Shown piece by piece: positions 18,023-27,243 of a stretch of 64,000 bases of DNA. The notes under the pieces are model-generated. The model was not told the origin of the DNA and did no database searches. It saw only the letters and a program-made list of their open reading frames with translations. This DNA comes from Paraburkholderia flava (GTDB lineage: Bacteria > Pseudomonadota > Gammaproteobacteria > Burkholderiales > Burkholderiaceae), in assembly GCF_004359985.1 (NCBI RefSeq), contig NZ_SMRO01000004.1, positions 1 through 64,000 of the forward strand, written 5' to 3'. Position 1 is the stretch's first letter. Every line of letters begins with the position of its first letter. Made by a program: the position numbers and the translations under genes.

Positions 18023-19219
18023 TCAAATGCCCAGAATCATCTGCGCGATGATGTTCTTCTGAATTTCGTTCGAGCCGCCGTAGATCGACGTCTTGCGGAA
18101 GTTGAAGTAGTACGCGGCAAGCGGTGCGGCATCGTCGTCGCCGGCCGCGCTGTGCGCGCGCTCGCCTTCGAGGAAGGGCACATCGAACGGCGCCGCAAGC
18201 GGACCGACCGCTTCGACCATCAGTTCGGTCAGCCCCTGCTGGACCTCGGTGCCCTTGATCTTCAGCATCGATGCCTCCGGACCGGGACCACGTCCGCCGG
18301 TCTCGTTCGCGACGACACGCTGCACCGTCACCTCAAGCGCCATCAGTTCGATCTCGAGCTTCGCAACCTTCGCGCCGAACACCGGATCGTGCAGCAACGG
18401 CTTGCCATTCTTCTGCTGATCGAGCGCGACGCGCTTGAGAAACGCCAGCTCGCGCTTCGACTGACCGACCCGTGCGATACCGGTGCGCTCGTGACCGAGC
18501 AGATACTTCGCGTAGGTCCAGCCGCGATTTTCGTCGCCGACGAGATTCTCGACCGGCACCTTCACGTCCTCGAAGAAAACCTCGTTCACCTCATGATCTT
18601 CGTCGAGCATGATGATCGGACGCACGGTGATGCCCGGCGTCTTCATGTCGATCAGCAGGAACGAGATGCCCTCCTGCTTCTTCGCGCCGCTGTCGGTGCG
18701 CACGAGGCAGAACATCATGTCCGCATGCTGGCCGAGCGTGGTCCAGGTCTTCTGTCCGTTGACGATGTAGTGATCGCCGCTGCGCTCCGCGCGCGTACGC
18801 AACGACGCGAGATCGGAACCCGAGCCGGGCTCCGAGTAGCCCTGGCACCACCAGTCCGTGCCATCGAGAATACGTGGCAGATAGTGCCGCTTCTGCGCTT
18901 CGCTGCCGTACTTCATCAGCACCGGCGCGACCATCGATACGCCGAACGGCAGCACGATCGGCGCACCGATCCGCGCGCACTCCTCGTCCCAGATATGGCG
19001 TTGCGTCGGGTTCCAGCCTGGCCCACCGAATTCGGCGGGCCACGCGGACGCGGACCAGCCGCGCGTACCGAGCAGCTTGTGCCAGCGCGCGAAGTCGTCG
19101 CGATTCAGACGTTTGTGATTGAGAACTTTCGCGCGTACCTCGTGATGCAGGTTTGCCTCGAGCCAGGCGCGGACGTCGGCGCGGAATGCGTCGTCGGTGG
19201 GGGAGTAATCCAGATCCAT
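18023..19219 (-). CDS. Acyl-CoA dehydrogenase (first of a pair)
   Basis: A 398-residue acyl-CoA dehydrogenase with well-kept motifs: WWCQGYSEPGSGSDLAS, NGQKTWTTLGQHADM and LGHERTGIARVGQSKR. At the C-terminus the motif reads YGGSNEIQKNI, so the common YEG glutamate is Gly here; the catalytic base is likely elsewhere, as in other members of this subgroup. Paired with the dehydrogenase gene 10 bp downstream, it probably forms one heteromeric enzyme. Confidence 0.9.
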   Translation of the reverse strand: MDLDYSPTDDAFRADVRAWLEANLHHEVRAKVLNHKRLNRDDFARWHKLLGTRGWSASAWPAEFGGPGWNPTQRHIWDEECARIGAPIVLPFGVSMVAPVLMKYGSEAQKRHYLPRILDGTDWWCQGYSEPGSGSDLASLRTRAERSGDHYIVNGQKTWTTLGQHADMMFCLVRTDSGAKKQEGISFLLIDMKTPGITVRPIIMLDEDHEVNEVFFEDVKVPVENLVGDENRGWTYAKYLLGHERTGIARVGQSKRELAFLKRVALDQQKNGKPLLHDPVFGAKVAKLEIELMALEVTVQRVVANETGGRGPGPEASMLKIKGTEVQQGLTELMVEAVGPLAAPFDVPFLEGERAHSAAGDDDAAPLAAYYFNFRKTSIYGGSNEIQKNIIAQMILGI

Positions 19220-19268
19220 GCGCAGTGTCTCCTGACCGCGCCTGCTCCCGTCGCGAACGGGCCGTTCG

Positions 19269-19700
19269 TTACTGCAGCGGCTCCTTCAGCGCGGCCGGAA
19301 TGGGCAGCGGCATGACTTCGATGCCTTCTTCGACCAGGGCTTTCGCATCTTCGGGTGTGGTGACACCGCGAATATTGCGAGCGGGCGCTTCCTCATAATG
19401 GATGCGCCGCGCCTCCTCGGCGAAGCGGTCGCCCACGTTCTCGGTTTTTTCCAGTACCTCGCGCAGTGCCTGCATCGCCTTAGCCTGCATCGCGCGCATC
19501 TGCGAGGCTTGCTGTGAAGCGTTGTCGCCCGCGCCCGACAGATTCAGTCGAGGCGCCGACGGCAGACGGCTCACTTCGGTCGCACCGCAGATCGGACATT
19601 CGACGAGCTTGCGGGACAACTGCGATTCGAAGTCATCGGCGGAAGCGAACCAGCCTTCGAACCGATGGCCGTGCGGACACTGTAAATCGAGGACCTTCAT
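19269..19700 (-). CDS. DUF1178 family protein
   Basis: A 143-residue protein starting MKVLDLQCPHGHRFEGWF, with a second cysteine pair in ECPICGATEVSRLPSAP, together likely a zinc ribbon. The middle is a helical, Gln/Met-rich stretch. DUF1178 proteins have no defined role. I chose the ATG at 19700 because the family begins there and a promoter lies just upstream. It precedes the paired acyl-CoA dehydrogenase genes by 49 bp and may head that operon. Confidence 0.9.
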   Translation of the reverse strand: MKVLDLQCPHGHRFEGWFASADDFESQLSRKLVECPICGATEVSRLPSAPRLNLSGAGDNASQQASQMRAMQAKAMQALREVLEKTENVGDRFAEEARRIHYEEAPARNIRGVTTPEDAKALVEEGIEVMPLPIPAALKEPLQ

Positions 19701-19722
19701 GTGGAATCGGGGCTTGCGTGCC

Positions 19723-19759
19723 AGTTTAGCGCAAATCGGCTTTTTGTGAACGGTCGTTC
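19723..19759 (-). promoter_or_regulatory. Promoter of the DUF1178/acyl-CoA operon with overlapping palindrome
   Basis: On the minus strand TTCACA (19745-19750) and TAAACT (19723-19728) are 16 bases apart. The palindrome GAACG-GT-CGTTC (19748-19759) overlaps the -35, as expected for a repressor site. Its arms are perfect. Confidence 0.55.
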
Positions 19760-19901
19760 GTAAAAATCGCAGCGGGGTTGAGATGAACCTATCGTCTCTT
19801 CCATGCCGCAGCGAGTGGCGGGATTTTAGCGCGTGATAAAGAAGTGCGCCGATGCACCACGGGCATCTACCGATATTGGTCACGACGACCCGCCCGAAAC
19901 G

Positions 19902-19933
19902 AAAACGGCAGCCGTTTCGTGGCTGCCATTTTT
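19902..19933. terminator. Terminator after the NUDIX gene
   Basis: Stem GGCAGCC (19907-19913) with GGCTGCC (19921-19927), flanked by A-rich sequence at 19902-19905 and TTTTT at 19929-19933. It can terminate the leftward nuo/DUF2818/NUDIX transcript. Confidence 0.75.
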
Positions 19934-19955
19934 GCTTGAGTCTTCTTCGTCTGAA

Positions 19956-20585
19956 TCAGTTGCTGCCTGCCGGTTCTGCTGTCGGCCACTCGCCCGACAA
20001 CACCTTCTCCAGCCAGAACGTACCGATGATCGTCTTCACGTCGGTGACCTTGCCGGTGCGAACCCATTCGGACATCTGCGGAACTGTCGCGGTGAAGAGT
20101 TCGAGAAACTCGCCGTCGTCGAGCTTGCGCTCGCCCGCCGTGAGGCCACGCGCGAGGTAGATCTCGATGAACTCGGTCGAATACGAAATGATCGGGTGAA
20201 TCCGCGTGAGGAAAATGTATTCGCTCGCGGTGTAGCCCGTTTCCTCGTGCAGCTCGCGCTTCGCGCAGGCCAGCGCACCTTCGTTCGGATCGAGTTTGCC
20301 GGCCGGATACTCGACCATCACCTTGCCGATCGGATAGCGATACTGGCTTTCGAGCAGCACGCGGCCATCGTCGAACAGCGGGATCACCATCACCGCGCCC
20401 GGATGCTGCACGTATTCGCGCGTCGCGTGCTTGCCGTCGGGCAACTCGACCGTGTCGCACTTGAGCGTGAGGAACTTACCTTGATGCAGCGTCTCGCCCG
20501 ACACACGCTTTTCGAGCAGCGCATCGCCGTGGTCGGGGGGATTGGCCGTGACGTCAGCCGAAGAAGGTGTCGGAGCGTGAGCCAT
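19956..20585 (-). CDS. NUDIX hydrolase (ADP-ribose pyrophosphatase-like)
   Basis: A 209-residue NUDIX hydrolase. The NUDIX box reads GKLDPNEGALACAKRELHEE followed by TGY, with all metal-binding glutamates present, and the sequence around it (VMVIPLFDDGRVLLESQYR) is typical of ADP-ribose pyrophosphatases. Start chosen at ATG 20585; longer in-frame reading runs into the spacer after DUF2818. It sits about 85 bp downstream of the complex I/DUF2818 genes, and in related genomes this gene also follows nuoN, so cleavage of NAD-derived ADP-ribose next to an NADH-using complex is plausible. Confidence 0.9.
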   Translation of the reverse strand: MAHAPTPSSADVTANPPDHGDALLEKRVSGETLHQGKFLTLKCDTVELPDGKHATREYVQHPGAVMVIPLFDDGRVLLESQYRYPIGKVMVEYPAGKLDPNEGALACAKRELHEETGYTASEYIFLTRIHPIISYSTEFIEIYLARGLTAGERKLDDGEFLELFTATVPQMSEWVRTGKVTDVKTIIGTFWLEKVLSGEWPTAEPAGSN

Positions 20586-20671
20586 ATGTGACCTCGTGTG
20601 ACCTGGCGCGGTGCGGTGTGATGCGATGTGACCACAACCGTGAACCGCGTCGGACGCGACGGCACACGCCG

Positions 20672-20968
20672 TCAGCGTCGTTTGACCAGGTACTGGTAGG
20701 TGAAACCGGGAAACGCGAACACGACGAACAGGCTGAACGTGATGGCGTAAAACTGCCAGCCCTGTTCGAAGCGATTGCCGGCGCGCGCTTCGAGCATGAA
20801 GCCCAGCGCACCGACCGCGAAATACAGTGCGATCAATTCCGCGATCCTGATCCACGCGTTCTTTTTCGTCGCGCCAACCGGCACGAACGCAAAGACGCGT
20901 TGATTCAGGAACGGCAGGTTGGCGCCGACCAGCGCCAACAACACGATAAACCAGCCCGCTGCGGACAT
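20672..20968 (-). CDS. DUF2818 membrane protein
   Basis: A 98-residue protein with three predicted membrane segments (about residues 4-24, 41-60 and 74-92) that begins three bases after the nuoN stop. DUF2818 is a small family I know only from betaproteobacteria, placed at the end of the nuo operon. The tight spacing suggests translational coupling with nuoN and a role in complex I assembly or stability; this is inference, no function is known. Confidence 0.9.
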   Translation of the reverse strand: MSAAGWFIVLLALVGANLPFLNQRVFAFVPVGATKKNAWIRIAELIALYFAVGALGFMLEARAGNRFEQGWQFYAITFSLFVVFAFPGFTYQYLVKRR

Positions 20969-20971
20969 CGA

Positions 20972-22444
20972 TCAGTTACGCAGCGAGTGGCTGATGGCCT
21001 GCAGGCAGATCGTCATCAGCGGGCCCGGCACGATGCCGAGCACCAGCACAGCCACACCGTTCAGCGTCAGCAGCGTGCGCTTGCAGGTGTCGGCCGAGAT
21101 CGCCTCGTTGTCTTGCGGCGCGTCGAAGTACATCACCTTGACGATGCGCAGGTAGTAGAACGCGCCGAACAGCGACGTGATCACTGCCAGCACCGCGAGC
21201 CACGTGAGGCCGGCGTTCATCGTCGCTTCGAGCACCGCGAGCTTCGCGTAGAAGCCGACCGTCGGCGGGATGCCGGCGAGCGAGAACATCATCACCATCA
21301 TCACGAACGCGAACACCGGGCTACGCTGGTTGAGGCCCTTGAAGTCGTCGATCGTTTCAGCTTCGAAGTCGCGTCGTGCGAGCAGCATCACCACGCCGAA
21401 CGAACCGAGCGTCGTGATCATGTAGACGATGCTGTAGAACATCGCCGAGCCATACGCATTCGCCGCGCCGCCGGCCTTGCCGTCGACCACGCCCGACAGC
21501 AGCCCGAGCAGCACGAAGCCCATGTTCGAGATCGCCGAGTACGCGAGCATCCGCTTGATGTTGCGCTGGACGATACCGGTGATGTTGCCGACGATCATCG
21601 ACAGCGCCGCGAGGATGATCAACATCTCCTGCCAGTCGACTGCGAGCGGCAGCAGACCCATCACGAGGAAGCGCAGCCCCCACGCGAATGCCGCGACCTT
21701 CGGACCGCCGCCGGTCAGCAGCGTCATCGCGGTCGGCGCACCCTGGTACACGTCCGGCACCCACATGTGGAACGGCACGGCGCCCATCTTGAACGCGATA
21801 CCCGCGACGATGAAGATCACGCCGAACAGCAACACTGCGTCGTTGATGCGGCCCGATGCAATCGCCTTCCACACTTCGCCGAGTTCGAGCGAACCGGTCG
21901 CGCCGTACAGCATCGAGATGCCGTACAGCAGGAAACCGGAAGCCAGCGCGCCGAGCACGTAGTACTTCATCGCCGCTTCGTTCGACTGCGGGACTTCGCG
22001 ACGCAGTGCAATCAATGCGTACAGCGACAGCGACATCAGTTCGAGGCCGAGATACAGCGTGAGGAAGTTGTTGCCCGAGATCATCACGAGCTGCCCGAAC
22101 AGCGAGAACATGCCGAGCAGGAAGAAATCGCCGCGGAACAGATTGCGGTCTTCCAGGTACTTGCGCGAGTAGACGATCGACACCGCGTAGCCGAGCGACA
22201 CCACCGCTTTCATCGCGTTGGCGAACGAATCGACCACTACCATCTTCGAGAAGTAGTAGTACTGGTTCGGATCGAACGAGTTCACCGCAAACCACACGCC
22301 GGCGACGACGGTGCCGAGCAGCGCGATGTAGTACGTGGTCCGGCGGCCGGACTGGCCGACGAACGTATCGTTGAGCCACGCGACGATGATCGCCAGCATC
22401 ACCAGCGCGTCGGGCAGCAGAGCACTCATAGGGGCGTTTTGCAT
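20972..22444 (-). CDS. nuoN: NADH-quinone oxidoreductase subunit N
   Basis: A 490-residue membrane subunit of complex I with about 14 transmembrane helices, one of the three antiporter-like proton-pumping subunits. Key charged residues in membrane helices are visible in the GLELMSLSLYALIAL segment and around FKMGAVPFHMWVPDVYQGAP, which carries the conserved Lys/His of the proton channel. Last nuo gene; DUF2818 follows directly. Confidence 0.97.
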   Translation of the reverse strand: MQNAPMSALLPDALVMLAIIVAWLNDTFVGQSGRRTTYYIALLGTVVAGVWFAVNSFDPNQYYYFSKMVVVDSFANAMKAVVSLGYAVSIVYSRKYLEDRNLFRGDFFLLGMFSLFGQLVMISGNNFLTLYLGLELMSLSLYALIALRREVPQSNEAAMKYYVLGALASGFLLYGISMLYGATGSLELGEVWKAIASGRINDAVLLFGVIFIVAGIAFKMGAVPFHMWVPDVYQGAPTAMTLLTGGGPKVAAFAWGLRFLVMGLLPLAVDWQEMLIILAALSMIVGNITGIVQRNIKRMLAYSAISNMGFVLLGLLSGVVDGKAGGAANAYGSAMFYSIVYMITTLGSFGVVMLLARRDFEAETIDDFKGLNQRSPVFAFVMMVMMFSLAGIPPTVGFYAKLAVLEATMNAGLTWLAVLAVITSLFGAFYYLRIVKVMYFDAPQDNEAISADTCKRTLLTLNGVAVLVLGIVPGPLMTICLQAISHSLRN

Positions 22445-22469
22445 GATCTTTAGATTCCTCCGCTCTGCA

Positions 22470-23960
22470 TTACTGTGACAACGGCAGCTTCGACTGCGCG
22501 ACGTGGGAGAGGAGGTTTTCCACGGATACGTGCATCACATCGGTAAAGGGCTTCGGATACAGACCCATGTACAGCGTCAGCACGGCGAGCACCGCCAGCA
22601 TGAAGAACTCACGACGGTTGATGTCGAGCAGGCTCTTCACGTGGTCGTTCGCCACCTTGCCGAAGTACACGCGCTTGTACATCCACAGCGTGTATGCCGC
22701 GCCGAGGATCAGCGTGAACGCCGCACCGAACGCCACCCAGAAATTGAACTGGACAGCCGCGAGGATCACCATGAACTCGCCGACGAAACCCGACGTGCCC
22801 GGCAGGCCACAGTTCGCCATCGCGAACAGCATCACGAATGCCGCGAACTTCGGCATCGTGTTCACGACGCCGCCGTAATCGGCGATCTGGCGCGAGTGCA
22901 TACGGTCGTACAGCACGCCGATACACAGGAACATCGCGCCGGACACGAAGCCGTGCGAGATCATCTGCACGATCGCGCCTTCGACGCCGAGCTGGTTGAA
23001 GATGAAGAAGCCGAGCGTGACGAAGCCCATGTGCGCGATCGACGAATACGCGACCAGCTTTTTCATGTCCGCCTGCACGAGCGCGACGAGGCCGATGTAG
23101 ATCACCGCGATCAGCGACAGCGTGATCACGACCGGCGCGAGGAAGTGGCTCGCATCCGGTGCAATCGGCAGCGAGAAGCGCAGGAAACCGTACGCGCCGA
23201 GCTTCAGCATGATCGCGGCCAGCACGACCGAGCCGCCGGTCGGCGCTTCCACGTGCGCGTCGGGCAGCCACGTGTGGACCGGCCACATCGGCACCTTGAC
23301 GGCGAACGCGAGGAAGAACGCGATGAAGATCAGGATCTGCGGCGTCATCGACAGCTTCGCCGCGTGCCACGTCGCGAGATCGAACGTGCCGGTCTGCGTG
23401 TACAGATACAGCAGCGCGACAAGCATCAGCAGCGAGCCCATCAGCGTGTACAGGAAGAACTTGAACGCCGCGTACACGCGGTTCGCCCCGCCCCACACGC
23501 CGATGATGATGTACATCGGAATCAGCGTCGCTTCGAAGAACACGTAGAACAGCATCCCGTCAGCCGAGCTGAACACGCCGACCATGATCCCCGAGAGGAT
23601 CAGGAACGCGGCGAGATACTGCGCGACGTTCTTCGTGATGACTTCCCACGCGGCGATCACGACGATCACCGTGATCAGCGCGGTCAGCACGACGAACCAC
23701 ATCGAGATGCCGTCGACACCGAGGTGATACGTGATGTTGAAGCGCTCGATCCACTTCGCCTGTTCGACGAACTGCAACTGCGCGGTGCTCGCGTCGAAAT
23801 GCGTGATGAGCGGAATCGTGACGAGGAAGCTCAGCACCGAGCCGATCAGCGCGAGCCAGCGCGCGGGACCAGGGTTGCGGTCTGAACCGATGGCGAGAAC
23901 CAGGAGGCCGAAGACGATCGGCATCCAGATCGCTGTACTGAGAACCGGATAAGAGTGCAT
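22470..23960 (-). CDS. nuoM: NADH-quinone oxidoreductase subunit M
   Basis: A 496-residue antiporter-like membrane subunit of complex I. The family signatures include FFEATLIPMYIIIGVWGG with the conserved membrane Glu, and VKVPMWPVHTWLPDAHVEAP. I took the ATG at 23960 (MHSYPVLSTAIWMP), 14 bases after the nuoL stop; a longer in-frame extension overlaps nuoL and is not expected. Length is normal. Confidence 0.97.
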   Translation of the reverse strand: MHSYPVLSTAIWMPIVFGLLVLAIGSDRNPGPARWLALIGSVLSFLVTIPLITHFDASTAQLQFVEQAKWIERFNITYHLGVDGISMWFVVLTALITVIVVIAAWEVITKNVAQYLAAFLILSGIMVGVFSSADGMLFYVFFEATLIPMYIIIGVWGGANRVYAAFKFFLYTLMGSLLMLVALLYLYTQTGTFDLATWHAAKLSMTPQILIFIAFFLAFAVKVPMWPVHTWLPDAHVEAPTGGSVVLAAIMLKLGAYGFLRFSLPIAPDASHFLAPVVITLSLIAVIYIGLVALVQADMKKLVAYSSIAHMGFVTLGFFIFNQLGVEGAIVQMISHGFVSGAMFLCIGVLYDRMHSRQIADYGGVVNTMPKFAAFVMLFAMANCGLPGTSGFVGEFMVILAAVQFNFWVAFGAAFTLILGAAYTLWMYKRVYFGKVANDHVKSLLDINRREFFMLAVLAVLTLYMGLYPKPFTDVMHVSVENLLSHVAQSKLPLSQ

Positions 23961-23974
23961 TCGTGTCCCTCGCC

Positions 23975-26050
23975 TTATTTGCCGCCGAGCGTTACAAACA
24001 GGGTCAGGAGCCCCAACATACCGATGATCATGGCAAACGCGTAGTGGTAGATGTAACCGGATTGGAGGAAGCGGATCACGCCGGCAAACCACCCGATAAA
24101 GCGTGCACTTCCGTTGACGATACCGTCGATGACCACGACGTCGCCTTCCTTCCAGAGGCCGCGGCCGATCGCCACGGCGCCCTTTGCGAAGACCACTTCG
24201 TTGATCTTGTCCATGTAGTACTTGTTGTCGAGCAGCGTGTAGATCGGACCGAACGCGCGCTTGACCGTCCCGGCGAGATCAGGACGCTTCAGATACAGGA
24301 ACCACGCGACGACGATACCCGCGAGTGCAAGCCACACCGGCAGCCCCGTCACCGAATACAGGCCCATCTGCACCCAGCCGTGGAATTCTTCGGCCATCTC
24401 CTGCAGCGCCGGATGGTTCGCGCCGATGAAGATCACCTTGTCGAACGCGACGCCGTGCTGGAAGAAGTCGCCGAACAGCATCGGACCGATCGCGATCGCG
24501 CCGATCACCACCGACGGAATCGCCAGCAGCACCAGCGGCACCCACACCACCCACGGCGTTTCGTGCGGCTCGTGTGCGTCATGACCGTGACCGTGATCGT
24601 CGTGGCCATGGCCGTGATCGCCATGACCGTGCGCCGCTGCGGCCGCTGCCTCGATACCCATCGGCGATTCCGGATGCTTCGGCTTGCGGAAGCGCTCTTC
24701 GCCGTGGAACACCAGGAAGTACATCCGGAACGAGTACAGCGCCGTGACGAACACGCTCGCCACCACCGCGAAGTACGCGAAGCCCGAACCCGGCAGATGC
24801 GACAACTTCACCGCATCGATGATCGAGTCTTTCGAATAGAAGCCGGAGAAGAACGGCGTACCGATCAGCGCGAGCGAACCGACCAGCGACGTGATCCACG
24901 TAATCGGCATGTACTTGCGCAGGCCGCCCATGTTGCGCATGTCCTGGTCGTGGTGCATGCCGATGATCACCGAACCCGCGCCGAGGAACAGCAGCGCCTT
25001 GAAGAACGCGTGAGTCATCAGGTGGAACACGGCGACCGGGTACGCGGACACGCCGAGCGCGACCGTCATGTAGCCGAGCTGCGACAGCGTCGAATACGCG
25101 ACGACCCGCTTGATGTCGTTCTGTACGATGCCCAGGAAACCCATGAACAGCGTCGTGATCGCGCCGATCACGGTGATGAACGACAGCGCGCTATCCGACA
25201 GTTCGAACAGCGGCGACATGCGCGTCACCATGAAGATACCGGCCGTCACCATCGTTGCCGCGTGGATCAGCGCGGAGATCGGCGTCGGGCCTTCCATCGA
25301 ATCGGGCAGCCACACGTGCAGCGGGAACTGCGCCGACTTACCCATCGCGCCGATGAACAGGCAGATACACGCGACGGTCAGCAGACCCCAGCTGGTGCCC
25401 GGGAACGACAGCGCCGCGAGTTCGTGGCTCTTCGCGAACACGTCCTGATAATTCATCGAGCCGCCGTATGCGAGCAGCAGGCCGATGCCGAGCAGGAAAC
25501 CGAAGTCGCCGACGCGGTTCACGAGGAACGCCTTCATGTTCGCGTAGATCGCGGTTTCACGGGTGTAGTAGAAGCCGATCAGCAGGTACGACACCAGACC
25601 CACCGCTTCCCAGCCGAAGAACAGCTGCAGGAAGTTGTTGCTCATCACGAGCATCAACATCGAGAACGTGAACAGCGAGATGTACGAGAAGAAGCGCTGG
25701 TAACCGTCGTCTTCGGCCATGTAGCCGATCGTGTAGATGTGCACCATCAGCGACACGAAGGTCACGACGCACATCATCATCGCGGTGAGCGAATCGACGA
25801 GGAAGCCGACTTCGAACTTCAGCTTGCCGACCGACATCCACTCGTAGACGGTTGCATTGAAGCTCGCGCCCTGCAGCACGTCGAGAAAGACGATTGCCGA
25901 CAGGATGAAGGAGATCGCGACGCCGAGAATGGTGACCGTGTGGGCGCCCTTGCGCCCTACCGTCTTCCCGAACAGCCCCGCGATCAGCGAGCCGGCCAGC
26001 GGTGCGAGCGGAACCGCCAGCAGCAGGTTTTCGTTAAGTGTCGTTGACAT
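23975..26050 (-). CDS. nuoL: NADH-quinone oxidoreductase subunit L
   Basis: A 691-residue antiporter-like subunit at the distal end of complex I's membrane arm, with the long lateral helix at the C-terminus. Conserved segments include FFGWEAVGLVSYLLIGFYY and SAQFPLHVWLPDSMEGPTP. A histidine-rich loop (HGHGDHGHGHDDHGHGHDAH, residues about 478-497) is inserted between two membrane helices; it is an unusual feature and may bind metal. Confidence 0.97.
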   Translation of the reverse strand: MSTTLNENLLLAVPLAPLAGSLIAGLFGKTVGRKGAHTVTILGVAISFILSAIVFLDVLQGASFNATVYEWMSVGKLKFEVGFLVDSLTAMMMCVVTFVSLMVHIYTIGYMAEDDGYQRFFSYISLFTFSMLMLVMSNNFLQLFFGWEAVGLVSYLLIGFYYTRETAIYANMKAFLVNRVGDFGFLLGIGLLLAYGGSMNYQDVFAKSHELAALSFPGTSWGLLTVACICLFIGAMGKSAQFPLHVWLPDSMEGPTPISALIHAATMVTAGIFMVTRMSPLFELSDSALSFITVIGAITTLFMGFLGIVQNDIKRVVAYSTLSQLGYMTVALGVSAYPVAVFHLMTHAFFKALLFLGAGSVIIGMHHDQDMRNMGGLRKYMPITWITSLVGSLALIGTPFFSGFYSKDSIIDAVKLSHLPGSGFAYFAVVASVFVTALYSFRMYFLVFHGEERFRKPKHPESPMGIEAAAAAAHGHGDHGHGHDDHGHGHDAHEPHETPWVVWVPLVLLAIPSVVIGAIAIGPMLFGDFFQHGVAFDKVIFIGANHPALQEMAEEFHGWVQMGLYSVTGLPVWLALAGIVVAWFLYLKRPDLAGTVKRAFGPIYTLLDNKYYMDKINEVVFAKGAVAIGRGLWKEGDVVVIDGIVNGSARFIGWFAGVIRFLQSGYIYHYAFAMIIGMLGLLTLFVTLGGK

Positions 26051-26067
26051 AACAGCTTTGCCTGAAA

Positions 26068-26373
26068 TTAACCTTTGAGCTGATCGAGATCCTCGACGTT
26101 GATCGTGTCGAGGCTGCGGAACAGGGTCACCAGAATCGCGAGGCCGATGGCCGCTTCAGCTGCGGCGACGGTCAGCACGAAGAACACGAAGATCTGGCCG
26201 TGCAGGTCGCCGAGATAATGCGAGAACGCGACGAAATTCGTATTCACCGCCAGCAGCATCAGCTCGATGGCCATCAGGATGATGATCACGTTGCGGCGGT
26301 TCAGGAAAATACCGACGATACTGATCGCGAACAGAATCGCGCCGAGTACGAGGTAGTGAGCAAGGGTCAACAT
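26068..26373 (-). CDS. nuoK: NADH-quinone oxidoreductase subunit K
   Basis: A 101-residue three-helix membrane subunit of complex I. The two conserved membrane glutamates are in [13 protein letters not shown] and [13 protein letters not shown]. Normal length; starts 18 bp after nuoJ and ends 17 bp before nuoL. Confidence 0.97.
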   Translation of the reverse strand: MLTLAHYLVLGAILFAISIVGIFLNRRNVIIILMAIELMLLAVNTNFVAFSHYLGDLHGQIFVFFVLTVAAAEAAIGLAILVTLFRSLDTINVEDLDQLKG

Positions 26374-26391
26374 GTTTTTTCTCCTGTCCGC

Positions 26392-27105
26392 TCAGCTTTT
26401 GGTGCCCGGAGCCGCGCCGGGTGCGGCGTTTGCCGCAGCATCTTTCGCCGCCTGTGCCGCCTTCGCAGCTTCGGCCGCGTCCTGCGCGACAGACTTCTCC
26501 GTCGCCATCTTCACGATCCGCACGCGATCCTGGCTGCGCACCTTGACCTGATCCGACACGCGCTGGCGCTTGCTGTCCTTCGCATGGTGCGTGGTCAGTG
26601 CGATCGCCGCGATGATCGCGACCAGCAGCACGAGACCCGCGACTTCGAATGCGAAGATGTAGTCGGTGTAGATGAGCTTGCCGATCAGGCGCGTGTTCGA
26701 CCAGTCGGCCGTCGTGCCCGGCACCGCCGATGCCGCGTCGCGCACGACCGTCGTCGTCGCGCCGTAGCCGTGCCAGAGGATCAGCGCGGTTTCGACCACG
26801 ATGATCGCGCCGACGATCGTCGCCATCGGCACGAAGCGTTTGAAGTCGCGCCGCAGTACGTCGAGATTGATGTCCAGCATCATCACGACGAACAGGAACA
26901 GCACCATCACCGCGCCGACGTAGACGAGCACCAGCAGGATCGCGAGGAACTCGGCCTCCAGCAGCATCCAGATCGCGGCCGCGTTGAAGAACGCGAGCAC
27001 GAGAAACAGCGCGGCGGACACCGGGTTGCGCGAAGTGATCACCTTCAGCCCTGACACAGTCAGTAGCAGCGCGAAGATGTAGAACAGTACGGTCGTGAAT
27101 TCCAT
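26392..27105 (-). CDS. nuoJ: NADH-quinone oxidoreductase subunit J, with basic/alanine-rich tail
   Basis: A 237-residue membrane subunit of complex I with five helices. The pi-bulge helix region is in VLVYVGAVMVLFLFVVMML. After the last helix there is a tail of about 65 residues, first basic (KDSKRQRVSDQVKVRSQDR) and then alanine-rich (AAEAAKAAQAAKDAAANAA), longer than in E. coli NuoJ. The ATG at 27105 matches the family start MEFTTVLFYIFALLL. Confidence 0.95.
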   Translation of the reverse strand: MEFTTVLFYIFALLLTVSGLKVITSRNPVSAALFLVLAFFNAAAIWMLLEAEFLAILLVLVYVGAVMVLFLFVVMMLDINLDVLRRDFKRFVPMATIVGAIIVVETALILWHGYGATTTVVRDAASAVPGTTADWSNTRLIGKLIYTDYIFAFEVAGLVLLVAIIAAIALTTHHAKDSKRQRVSDQVKVRSQDRVRIVKMATEKSVAQDAAEAAKAAQAAKDAAANAAPGAAPGTKS

Positions 27106-27185
27106 GATTACCGGTTCATCGTTAGGCCAACATCGGCCATGGTTCTTTGGCGCGCACCGCGCAAACCGCAGCACAGGAGCGCCGT

Positions 27186-27229
27186 GCCGCGGCGGTAAAA
27201 AGCCGCGGCGCCCGCCCGCATGCGCGGGC
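27186..27229. repeat. Two adjacent hairpins in the nuoI-nuoJ gap
   Basis: GCCGCGGC at 27186-27193 repeats at 27202-27209 (8-bp stem, 8-base loop), followed by GCCCGC/GCGGGC (27214-27219 and 27224-27229). They lie in the 138-bp gap between nuoI and nuoJ, the longest gap inside the nuo operon. The structure might adjust transcript levels or protect the 3' end of the nuoA-I part. Confidence 0.6.
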
Positions 27230-27243
27230 CGATACAGCAAGCA

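Noticed and set aside
22895..22905. Further ACGGTCG copies, for example in nuoM, rpsO and the DUF2863 gene
   Set aside because: They lie inside coding sequence and a 7-mer is expected several times by chance in a window this size.
20567..26047. Very long plus-strand frames opposite nuoN, nuoM and nuoL
   Set aside because: They mirror the GC-biased codons of the real nuo genes; the proteins are H/R/E/Q-rich with no motif, and complex I covers the other strand completely.
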